A DNA stretch of 10,053 nucleotides, taken from a bacterium. GTDB taxonomy: Bacteria; Chloroflexota; Dormibacteria; UBA8260; Bog-877. The stretch spans positions 1 through 10,053 of the forward strand of contig JAKAWF010000107.1 of NCBI GenBank assembly GCA_021817025.1, read 5' to 3'. Below, piece after piece: positions 1 to 6,050 of the stretch. Within the stretch, counting starts at the first letter, position 1. Each line of letters begins with the position of its first letter. The notes beneath the pieces are model-generated. The model was given only the letters and a program-made list of their open reading frames with translations, ran no database searches and was not told where the DNA came from. A program made the translations under genes and the position numbers.

Positions 1-209
1 ACCCTGGGGGTCCCCGGTGTGGTCCTCAGGTGCCGGGCCACCTCCTTGGGCCCCTCGCGACCAACATGCACCACGATCACCTCCTCTCCATGCCCCCGCA
101 CCCACACCACCTGGCCCACACTCCGGGCGACCCCGAAGGCCAGCGTGTACGGCCCCTCCGGCAGGGGGTGCAGCCGGGCCCGCTCCTGCCCCCAGATACA
201 CGCCGCCAT
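1..209 (-). pseudogene. C-terminal fragment of an IS21-family transposase (IstA-like), internally deleted
   Basis: Reading the minus strand leftward from about 209 gives an open frame that runs off the left edge. Its peptide contains RARLHPLPEGPYTLAFG, then VVWVRGHGEEVIVVHVGREG, then PKEVARHLRTTPGTPR. This resembles the region behind the DDE domain of IS21 IstA proteins: the 'L..LP..P' entry, the small beta domain with 'V.V.GEE', and 'ReVARH.r...G.p'. The stretch that normally carries the 'RYSVP' motif between these blocks is missing, so VARSVGQ runs straight into VVWVRG, which suggests an internal in-frame deletion of roughly 20 codons. No N-terminal HTH or catalytic domain and no istB are visible. 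The frame abuts an unrelated IS1380-type remnant on the other strand. The call rests on motif recall, not on a database search. Confidence 0.55.
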
Positions 210-234
210 CTCCCTGGCCCTGGGCAATGAGTCT

Positions 235-780
235 CGCTGGCAACCGGCGGTGCGCCAGGACGGAGAGCTGTGGTACGGGCAGAGGAGGCGGAGCTGACCG
301 AGTTCTGCAAGCTCTCGAACGGGCCTCCTCGCACCCGATCGTGCGCCGGGAACCCGCCAACCCGGCACCTAGACCAGCCTCTTCCCCTCGCCGGAGCACC
401 GCTTCTGGGGCTTCTACACCGATCGCCAGGGTGATCCGGTGGAGCTGGACGGGTTCATGCGGGCCCATGCCCACGTGCAGGACCACATCGGCCGTCCCAA
501 GGCCGCGGGCCTGGAGCGCTTCCCCTTCAGTGACTTCGACGCCAACTCGGCCTGGCTGGCCCCGGCAGGCTTGGCCGCCGACCTGGTCCGGTGGTTTCAG
601 CTGCTCCGCCTGCGCTGTGGTCTGCACCGGGCCGAGCCCAGAGCGCCGCGCTGGTGGCTGTGGCACGCCCTACCCTGCCTGGTCCGCTCCGCGCGGCGAA
701 CCATCCTGCGGGTGCAGGGCAGCTGGCCCGATGCCAAGGCCCTCCTCGGCACCCACCGGCGGGTCGCTCTCCTCTCCTGA
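235..780 (+). pseudogene. Degenerate C-terminal remnant of an IS1380-family transposase
   Basis: The remnant is pieced together from three frames. It reads VRQDGELWYGQ near 250-285, then EEAELTEFCKLSN near 285-325 in a second frame, then IVRREPANP near 338-365 in a third. It returns to the first frame for SLFPSPEHRFWGFYTD and onward to the TGA at 778-780. A TAG at 370-372 also interrupts the last frame. The 3' part (AHAHVQDHIGRPKAAGLERF, SDFDANSAWLAPAGLAADLV, WFQLL, LVRSARRTILRV, WPDAKALLG) matches the C-terminal pattern of actinobacterial IS1380-type transposases: 'HA.vEd.Ir..K..GL.rfP...f..N.aWL....aAdL..w.qll'. At least three frameshifts, one stop and the loss of the N-terminal half make it non-functional. 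The TGA at 780 is probably the original stop. Confidence 0.75.
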
Positions 781-973
781 CCCTCCCCGCCCCCGCTGCC
801 CCGGTCCCCATCCTCCTCGGTCCCAACCTGCCCTTGAACCACTCGGAAAGCCGCTCAAGCCCTCTGCGGCGCGCCCGTACCGTGCCCGAGCTAACCGCCT
901 GCGGCCAGTCCGCCGGCTCGCGCCGGCCGCAGCCGCTTATCCCACCCCCTGACCACCCCTCTGCCTATCCCCG

Positions 974-990
974 TGAATGATCGCGGTTAA
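974..990. repeat. Possible terminal inverted-repeat end of the IS1380 remnant
   Basis: The sequence TGAATGATCGCGGTTAA lies about 195 bp after the transposase stop. It resembles the 'tga.nGATCG.GGtta' type of end I recall for actinobacterial IS1380-like elements. If so, the element's right end is here and the 781-973 stretch is its non-coding tail, in which I see no gene. The partner end is absent because the 5' half of the element is lost, so neither the repeat nor a target duplication can be confirmed. Confidence 0.3.
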
Positions 991-1047
991 CGCTGCGCAC
1001 CTGAACCCGGCGCTCACATCACCTCCTGAACCCTGCCCTGTCGGGGC

Positions 1048-1398
1048 TCACTCCGGAGGTGCGGTGAGTGGCCCCGGGCTGTCCCCGGTGTTGACGGTGG
1101 ATTCGGGCTCGAAGAGCAGGACGTCGGCCCCCTCGGCAGAGCTGGGCCGGTGCCTCACCCCCCTTGGAACCACGTGCAGCCGGCCCGGCCCTATTCGCAC
1201 CTCCCCCGCCTCAGTTTGAATCGAGAGAATCCCCGAAAGCACGAAGAAGAGCTCATCGGTGTCGGGGTGGGAGTGCCAGCTGAATTCCCCCAAGGCTCGC
1301 ACCACCCGCAGGGCGTGGTGGTTCACCGTGGCGACGGTCCGTGGCCGCCAGGGGCCCCTCAGCCCCGCCAGGGCCCCGGCGAGGTCCACTGGTTCCAC
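1048..1398 (-). CDS. Small single-domain cupin protein
   Basis: This is a protein of about 116 aa forming one cupin beta-barrel. Cupin motif 1 is GEFSWHSHPDTDELFFVLSG, with metal ligands His42, His44 and Glu49 in HxHx4E spacing. Motif 2 is GPGRLHVVPRGVRH, with the fourth ligand His83. All four ligands are present, so it probably binds a divalent metal. Small stand-alone cupins of this kind are usually unassigned or bind or isomerise small molecules, and no specific reaction can be claimed. I chose the GTG at 1398-1396, giving the family-like start 'MEPVDLA'. A TTG at 1407-1405 lies in frame but overlaps a -10-like box. The C-terminus (TAPPE) seems a few residues shorter than I expect for relatives. 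It is divergent from the GntR gene and convergent with the IS debris. Confidence 0.75.
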   Translation of the reverse strand: MEPVDLAGALAGLRGPWRPRTVATVNHHALRVVRALGEFSWHSHPDTDELFFVLSGILSIQTEAGEVRIGPGRLHVVPRGVRHRPSSAEGADVLLFEPESTVNTGDSPGPLTAPPE

Positions 1399-1406
1399 GG
1401 CACCCA

Positions 1407-1412
1407 ACTATA
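1407..1412 (-). promoter_or_regulatory. Candidate -10 box for the cupin gene (possibly leaderless)
   Basis: On the minus strand TATAGT (5 of 6 matches to TATAAT) ends 8 nt before the chosen GTG start of the cupin. That spacing would put the transcription start at or next to the start codon, as in leaderless transcripts that are common in actinobacteria. No convincing -35 box and no Shine-Dalgarno sequence are seen. Confidence 0.3.
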
Positions 1413-1515
1413 GCCAAGGTAAGGAGCGTAAGCGCCGCCGCCGCGTAGAGCGCCGGCGGGTGCGGCAGCACGGCCTTGGACCTCGGCCAAGGGATCCCCA
1501 CCCCGTCACCCATCT

Positions 1516-1532
1516 CCAACACTACGTGTTGG
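1516..1532. repeat. 17-bp near-perfect palindrome, candidate operator or short hairpin
   Basis: CCAACACTACGTGTTGG consists of 7-bp arms (CCAACAC / GTGTTGG) around a 3-nt centre. Pairing stops at the arm ends. It lies between two divergent genes, one encoding a DNA-binding regulator. It could be an operator for the dimeric GntR/FCD protein or a short RNA hairpin. No second copy was noticed upstream of the transporter gene. Its role is inference. Confidence 0.4.
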
Positions 1533-1764
1533 TGGCCACGACTGAGTGCTGGCCGCAGAGCCCCTGGGCGAGGAAGTATCATCTTGTAGGACGTTGGCCC
1601 CCGCACCGTGGTGGCCTATAGGCGGTGGGGGGGAACGTGGCCCGTTGGCCCGTGACGAAGCGGCTCCTGGGCCCACTGCCGCTTCGGCGGTGTGGGGAAC
1701 GGCAGGGTGACGCTGGGAAGGTGTGCGCCCGCCCCCTCCCTGTTCTCGGATCCAGCGGTCTGAT

Positions 1765-1770
1765 TAGAAT
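1765..1770 (+). promoter_or_regulatory. Candidate -10 box for the GntR regulator gene
   Basis: TAGAAT (5 of 6 matches to TATAAT) sits 41 nt before the ATG at 1812, with only a poor -35 (GTTCTC or TTCTCG around 1742-1748). The box is followed by GCA, so AGAATGCA (1766-1773) is shared with the promoter of the substrate-binding protein gene at 2750-2757. Confidence 0.3.
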
Positions 1771-1811
1771 GCAGGCGATGCGGCAGAACCGAGTTCCGTC
1801 TGGGGCCGCTG

Positions 1812-2549
1812 ATGTCTAGATGGATTGCCGGGGAAGGCGGCGTTGCGAAGGACGGGCGGGGTGAGCTCACAGGTCCGGTGGCGATCAAGCGGCCCTCGCG
1901 CCTGGCGGAGGCAGCAGCGGACCAGTTGCGGGGCCTGATATTCGGAGGACAACTGCCACCGGGAAGTGTCCTGAGGCAGGAGGAGTTGGCCGGCCGCCTG
2001 GGGATCAGTCGCACCCCGCTGCGTGAGTCGCTCCGCCTTCTCGAGGTCGAAGGGCTGGTCGAGACGCCGGTCACCGGGGGCAGCCGCGTGGTCGACCTAG
2101 CTGGGGAGGCGGCCCGCGAGATGATGGAGGTTCGGGAGGTGATCGACGGTCTGGTCGGCCGTCTGTGGGCGCGCCGCGGGCTTGCGGAGTCGCAGCGGGC
2201 CGCCTTCACCAAGATGCTGGACGAGATGGACAGGGCCAGCGTCAGGGGGGAAAAGAAGGCCTACATGGTCACCAATGCCGCCTTTCACGTAGGGCTGCTG
2301 AGGGGCTTGGAGCACCGCTGGCTGGATCAGTTCGGCTCCCTGGTGCGGATGTCCTCCCAAGCCACATACCTCCACCTGGACGAAGGGGAGGAACGGCTCC
2401 TCCGTTCCGCCAGGGAACATCGCTCCATCCTTGACGCGATCGTCAATCGGGAGGAGGAGCTCGCCGAAAGGCTGGCTCGGCAGCACGTGGTCAACGCCCT
2501 CCGGCACTGGGTGGTGGAGCGACCTGCCGCGGCCACCGCCCGTCCCTGA
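1812..2549 (+). CDS. GntR-family transcriptional regulator, FCD (FadR) subfamily
   Basis: This 245-aa predicted cytoplasmic repressor or activator has an N-terminal winged HTH at about residues 30-95. The recognition-helix region RQEELAGRLGISRTPLRESLRLLEVEGLV (55-83) carries the hallmark 'ISRTPLRE'. The C-terminal all-helical FCD ligand-binding domain spans about 100-235. Candidate metal or ligand residues of the FCD fold are His159 (NAAFH), His203 (REHRSI) and His225 (RQHV). The position usually taken by Asp in 'D..FH' is Asn155 here, a common variant. FCD regulators typically sense organic acids or amino-acid-derived catabolites, which suits the catabolic genes downstream. The ATG at 1812 has no clear Shine-Dalgarno sequence, and a GTG near 1877 would also keep the full HTH. 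The regulated genes are inferred from position only. Confidence 0.88.
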   Translation: MSRWIAGEGGVAKDGRGELTGPVAIKRPSRLAEAAADQLRGLIFGGQLPPGSVLRQEELAGRLGISRTPLRESLRLLEVEGLVETPVTGGSRVVDLAGEAAREMMEVREVIDGLVGRLWARRGLAESQRAAFTKMLDEMDRASVRGEKKAYMVTNAAFHVGLLRGLEHRWLDQFGSLVRMSSQATYLHLDEGEERLLRSAREHRSILDAIVNREEELAERLARQHVVNALRHWVVERPAAATARP

Positions 2550-2625
2550 GGGACCAGTCCGACCCGGGCAGCGCCAGCCCCAAGCCCGCGGGCACCCTCG
2601 GTAAGCCAACTGGAAGCGCGCACTC

Positions 2626-2644
2626 CTCCCGCCCACTGCGGGAG
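2626..2644 (+). terminator. GC-rich hairpin downstream of the GntR gene
   Basis: CTCCCGC (2626-2632) and GCGGGAG (2638-2644) form a perfect 7-bp stem with the 5-nt loop CCACT. It lies about 77 nt after the regulator's stop and upstream of the next promoter. There is no U-tract, so it would be a non-canonical terminator of the type frequent in high-G+C genomes. A smaller GTCCC/GGGAC hairpin overlaps the regulator stop codon at 2542-2554. Confidence 0.45.
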
Positions 2645-2725
2645 AGGGACACCAGGAGGTGGGCCGCCGCCTAGCCGGTCACTGGATCGAGGGCCTAGGG
2701 CCGGCGCCACTCGCTGCCGAGCCTC

Positions 2726-2754
2726 TTGACAATCCTGAGTCCAGTATCCAGAAT
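2726..2754 (+). promoter_or_regulatory. Sigma70-type promoter for the substrate-binding protein gene
   Basis: A perfect -35 TTGACA (2726-2731) is followed after exactly 17 bp by CAGAAT (2749-2754, 4 of 6 matches to TATAAT). It lies about 90 bp before the ATG at 2846, giving a 5' leader of roughly 85 nt. The spacer holds a direct repeat of TCCAG (within AGTCCAGTATCCAG), a possible regulator contact site. It is the best promoter in the window and probably drives the downstream catabolic genes. Confidence 0.55.
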
Positions 2755-2845
2755 GCAACGTCATGGTCCGTCGGGCTTGGGTGTCGATCGCGGCTGGACC
2801 AGAGAGGCTATGCCTCGTGCGCGGCAGTAAGACGGGGGCTAGTGC

Positions 2846-4804
2846 ATGAAGCCTTATGGATATCGGGGGGCCCTTCCGCTGGTCGTCGGGGGGTTGGCGG
2901 TGATGCTGACCATGGCCGCCTGCTCCAGCGCCAACGGTCACCGGGCGCGTCCGGGGTCGAGCGTGGTGACTTTCGCCGAAGCAGTCGGGGCGACTCCCAA
3001 CTACATATTCCCGATGCAGAACGGCGCTGAGCTCACCGATGCCAATCGGGGGCAGTTCTCCAGCCAGATGTTCCTGCCGCTCTACTGGCTGGGCAACCAA
3101 GGACAGCCAGCTGTCGATCCTAGCCTGAGCTTGGCCGAGCTGCCGGCATTCGCGGACAACAACTCGGTCGTGACCGTCACCCTCAAGCACTGGGTCTGGT
3201 CAGACGGTACTCCGGTGACTGCCAGAGACGTCATCTTCTGGCTCAACCTGTTGAGCGCCGTCACCGACCCGCAAGCTCCGCTGATTGGCAGCAGCAGTGC
3301 CCCTGGCCCGGGCTGGGGAGATGCGGTGCCGGGTGAGTTTCCCGAGAACGTCGTCAGCTACCAGCAGACTGGTACCTACACCGTGGTCCTGAGGCTCAAC
3401 GCCTCTTACAACCCGACCTGGTTCCTGGACAACGAGCTGACTCAGATCTATCCCCTGCCGGCCCAATCCTGGGACCGGCTCTCGTCCAGTGGCCCGGTCG
3501 GCACCTATGACGAGAGCGCGCATGCGCGCGTGCTGCTTCCTGTCGGTCCCGGGCAGAGCTGCACCAACTGCTACGTGCCCGCCGATCCCGGGACCGCCTC
3601 CACCGGCGCGCTCGGGGTGGCACAGTTCCTCAACTCCCAGTCTGAGGACACCGCCACCTACGACACCAACCCGCTCTGGCAGGTGGTGGACGGGCCCTTC
3701 CACCTCAGCCAGTACCAGAACACCGGCTTTGTCAAGATGCTGCCCAACAAGTCCTACTCCGGCCCCCAGAAGCCGAAGATCGCCGCCTTCGAGGAGCTGC
3801 CTTTCACCAGCGACACCTCGGAGTTCGATGCCGTCCGCGGCGGGTCGGTGACCATCGGCTACGTCCCGCCCCAGGACCTAAACCAGATCCCGCTTCTGGA
3901 GAAGAAAGAGGGCTACAGCTATGCGCCGTGGTACGTTTTCGGGCTCAACTTGATCGCCTACAACTTCACCAACCCCACCGTGGGCCCCATCTTCCGGCAG
4001 CAGTACTTCCGGGAGGCCCTGCAACTGTTGATCAACCAGCCGCAGTACATCACCTCGTTCCAGAGCGGGGTGGGCAAGGTGGAGAACGGCGTGGTACCGA
4101 CATACCCGCCCAACGATCCGTTCGTGAGCCCACTGGAGAGCGGCGCCCAGGTTTATCCCTATGACCCCTCTCGGGCTGTGGCACTGCTCTCCGCTCACGG
4201 CTGGTCGGTCCACCCCGGGGGCACTACGGTGTGCGCTCGGGCCGGCACCGGGTCCTCGGACTGCGGACAGGGCATCTCCTCAGGGCAAGCGGCCACCTTC
4301 AAGCTCCTGTACGCCAGCGGCTCCACGGCCCTGACCAGTGAGATGCAGGCCTACCAGTCCACCCTCTCATCCAAGGCCGGCATCTCGCTTCAACTCAGCG
4401 CCACGCCCGTGGCCCAGGCCATCGGCGTCGCCTTCAACAACTGCACCCCCTCGACCCCCTGCGCCGGCTGGCAGATCGTCGACTGGTACCCCACCGATGG
4501 CTGGACCTGGCTCGGCGGACTGCCCACCGGGGGGGTGATGTTCTCCAACGGCGGTGCCAACGCAGGTGACTTCACGTCACCGGAGCTCACCGCTGACATC
4601 AACCTCACCCACACGGCCGCCAACCTGTCCGCTGAGAAGCAGGCCATGTACAAGTACGAGGACTACGTCCTGCGCCAGGCGATATTCGGGATGCTTCCGA
4701 ACCTGCCCTTCCAGTTGACCGTCTACAAGAAGAATCTCAGCGGAATCGTGCCTCAGGGGGTCTTCACCGAGATCTACCCCCAGGACTACGAGCTGGGGGG
4801 CTGA
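2846..4804 (+). CDS. ABC transporter substrate-binding lipoprotein, family 5 (DppA/OppA-like)
   Basis: This 652-aa protein begins with a lipoprotein signal peptide: hydrophobic core LPLVVGGLAVMLTMAA and lipobox MAAC with Cys26, so it is predicted to be exported and lipid-anchored. The mature part is an SBP_bac_5 domain. Diagnostic segments are WSDGTPVTARDVIFW (118-132), the FREALQLLINQ helix region and YDPSRAVALLSAHGW, equivalent to 'YDP.kA..LL..aGW'. The family binds peptides, nickel, opines or other solutes for ABC importers. Six cysteines occur in the mature part in close pairs: Cys239/Cys242, two near 463-473 and two near 532-538, suggesting extracytoplasmic disulfides. It is somewhat longer than typical members. 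No permease or ATPase genes occur in the window, so it is an orphan here. The Shine-Dalgarno is weak (GGGGG upstream of the ATG). The ligand cannot be told from sequence. Confidence 0.92.
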   Translation: MKPYGYRGALPLVVGGLAVMLTMAACSSANGHRARPGSSVVTFAEAVGATPNYIFPMQNGAELTDANRGQFSSQMFLPLYWLGNQGQPAVDPSLSLAELPAFADNNSVVTVTLKHWVWSDGTPVTARDVIFWLNLLSAVTDPQAPLIGSSSAPGPGWGDAVPGEFPENVVSYQQTGTYTVVLRLNASYNPTWFLDNELTQIYPLPAQSWDRLSSSGPVGTYDESAHARVLLPVGPGQSCTNCYVPADPGTASTGALGVAQFLNSQSEDTATYDTNPLWQVVDGPFHLSQYQNTGFVKMLPNKSYSGPQKPKIAAFEELPFTSDTSEFDAVRGGSVTIGYVPPQDLNQIPLLEKKEGYSYAPWYVFGLNLIAYNFTNPTVGPIFRQQYFREALQLLINQPQYITSFQSGVGKVENGVVPTYPPNDPFVSPLESGAQVYPYDPSRAVALLSAHGWSVHPGGTTVCARAGTGSSDCGQGISSGQAATFKLLYASGSTALTSEMQAYQSTLSSKAGISLQLSATPVAQAIGVAFNNCTPSTPCAGWQIVDWYPTDGWTWLGGLPTGGVMFSNGGANAGDFTSPELTADINLTHTAANLSAEKQAMYKYEDYVLRQAIFGMLPNLPFQLTVYKKNLSGIVPQGVFTEIYPQDYELGG

Positions 4805-4830
4805 GGGATCGGCGGCCCAGAGGAAGCAAC

Positions 4831-4849
4831 GGCCGGCAAACCGCCGGCC
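4831..4849 (+). terminator. Hairpin between the binding-protein and metallohydrolase genes
   Basis: GGCCGGC (4831-4837) and GCCGGCC (4843-4849) form a perfect 7-bp all-GC stem with the loop AAACC, 26 nt after the stop of the binding-protein gene. There is no U-tract. It could be a partial terminator that lowers expression of the enzymes relative to the abundant binding protein, or an mRNA-stabilising 3' structure. It lies just before a GGAGGA Shine-Dalgarno-like sequence (4851-4856). Confidence 0.35.
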
Positions 4850-4870
4850 CGGAGGACGCCGGCTCCGCAG

Positions 4871-5926
4871 CGGCAGGTCGCGTCGGTAGCCGGCGCCCTG
4901 GAAGCTTCCGACCTGGGTGTCACCCTGGCCCACGAGCACCTCCTTCTGGATCTGTCCTGCCTTTGGCACGAGCCGGCCAGCCCCGACAGGCGATGGCTCG
5001 TGGACGCGCCGGTGGCCCTTGAGCTCCACGACGCCCTCAACGCCGACCCGTACCACTCCCGGGACAACTTGCGGCTCGACGACTTCGAGGAAGCTCTCAG
5101 CGACCTGCAGGCCTTCCGCCTCGCCGGGGGGCGATCGCTAATCGACCTCTCGAGCCGGACCATCGGTCCGTTCCCTGCCGGGCTCAGGGCACTTGCAGAG
5201 CGGTCCGGGGTGCAGGTCGTCGCCGGGACGGGGTTCTACGTCAAGGCCGCTCATCCGCCGTGGCTGTCGGACGCTGCCCAAGAGAGGATTGAGGAGGAGA
5301 TGCTCCGGGATCTCCTCGATGGCTTCGACGGAACCGGAGTGAGGGCCGGCGTCATCGGTGAGCTGGGCACAAGCTCACCCGTTCACCCCGACGAGGAGAA
5401 GGTCCTCCGTGCCGCCGCGAAGGTGCAGGCCCGTACGGGGGTGGGAATCAACGTCCACCTCACGCTGTTTGCCAGTGAGGGGGAGGCGGTCCTCAGGGTC
5501 TTGGAACTTGCGGGCGCAGACCTGACCCGGGTCGCCCTGAGCCACCTGGACGAGACCCTCGAGCACGGGTACCACCGCAAGCTGGCCGAGCGGGGATGCT
5601 TCCTCGAGTTCGACACGTGGGGGTCGGAGTGCCAGTTCACGGATCGGGGCCTCAGAGAGCCAACCGATCGGGAGCGCCTCGAGGCGCTGGAGCGCTTGGC
5701 CGGCGAGGGCTTCCTAGGGCAGATTCTGCTCTCCCAGGATGTCTGCACCAAGATGCAGCGCCGGGCCAACGGAGGCCGCGGATACGACCACCTCCTGACC
5801 CGGGTCGTGCCCTGCTTGGTCCGCCGGGGGTTTAGCGACTCCGACCTGAGGATGTTACTGGTGGACAACCCGGCACGGTTCTTGACTGGGCCGGCCGGGA
5901 ACGGGCCGGGGAGGGAAGAGCCGTGA
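4871..5926 (+). CDS. Phosphotriesterase-family metallohydrolase (amidohydrolase superfamily), start codon unclear
   Basis: This is a TIM-barrel, binuclear-metal hydrolase of the phosphotriesterase-related family. The metal-ligand set is complete: HxH in LAHEHL (His codons at 4931 and 4937), bridging Glu in IGELG (codon 5360) where true phosphotriesterases have a carbamylated Lys, His in INVHLT (5456), His in LSHLDE (5543) and Asp in LSQDV (5738). Homology starts around VASVAGALEASDLGVTLAHEH, about 20 residues before the HxH, as in relatives. No ATG, GTG or TTG lies in this frame between the previous gene's TGA (4802-4804) and HxH. The first canonical start is GTG 5000, which would remove the HxH and strand 1, so the start given is a homology limit. 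The Glu-type members include lactonases, amide hydrolases and unassigned enzymes. Here it probably hydrolyses a lactone, lactam or amide that feeds the next enzymes; the substrate is inferred. Confidence 0.82.
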   Translation, partial: RQVASVAGALEASDLGVTLAHEHLLLDLSCLWHEPASPDRRWLVDAPVALELHDALNADPYHSRDNLRLDDFEEALSDLQAFRLAGGRSLIDLSSRTIGPFPAGLRALAERSGVQVVAGTGFYVKAAHPPWLSDAAQERIEEEMLRDLLDGFDGTGVRAGVIGELGTSSPVHPDEEKVLRAAAKVQARTGVGINVHLTLFASEGEAVLRVLELAGADLTRVALSHLDETLEHGYHRKLAERGCFLEFDTWGSECQFTDRGLREPTDRERLEALERLAGEGFLGQILLSQDVCTKMQRRANGGRGYDHLLTRVVPCLVRRGFSDSDLRMLLVDNPARFLTGPAGNGPGREEP

Positions 5927-6050
5927 CAAGAGTCCGTGCAGTCGCCTGCGAAGAGGACTATCCCCCGGCTTCATCGAGGTCTCCCCTGGGCCAAGCAGAT
6001 CGCCCGTTCACTGATTGGGTGCGCAGCCCGCTCCGGAAGGGACGGTTGCC

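Larger units (their letters stand above)
1408..1811. other. Non-coding divergent intergenic region (cupin / GntR regulator)
   Basis: This stretch of about 400 bp separates the divergent cupin and regulator genes. Open frames on both strands are low-complexity, Arg/Pro-rich shadows with no recognisable domain. It contains a hairpin-capable repeat CCTTGG/CCAAGG (1474-1479 with 1487-1492), a palindrome at 1516-1532 and a candidate -10 box near 1765. I see no RNA gene and no further transposase remnant. Confidence 0.5.

Noticed and set aside
17..952. Long plus-strand open frame of 311 codons across the left region
   Set aside because: Its translation is Pro/Arg/Ser-rich with no domain. Only a short internal stretch (HPIVRREPANP) matches transposase, and the neighbouring frames carry the rest of the IS1380 remnant.
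1253..1621. Open frames on both strands between the cupin and the regulator (including a short Ala/Leu-rich hydrophobic stretch on the minus strand)
   Set aside because: Only about 15 hydrophobic residues are clustered, no start with a ribosome site is seen, and the frames overlap the cupin gene. I found no family resemblance.
2327..3190. 287-codon minus-strand open frame spanning the regulator end and the transporter start
   Set aside because: It is antisense to two well-supported genes and to the promoter region, is of low complexity and has no recognisable domain.
5891..5909. CCGGCC/GGCCGG inverted repeat at the end of the metallohydrolase gene as a terminator
   Set aside because: It lies inside the coding sequence before the stop, is a simple GC-rich repeat and has no U-tract.
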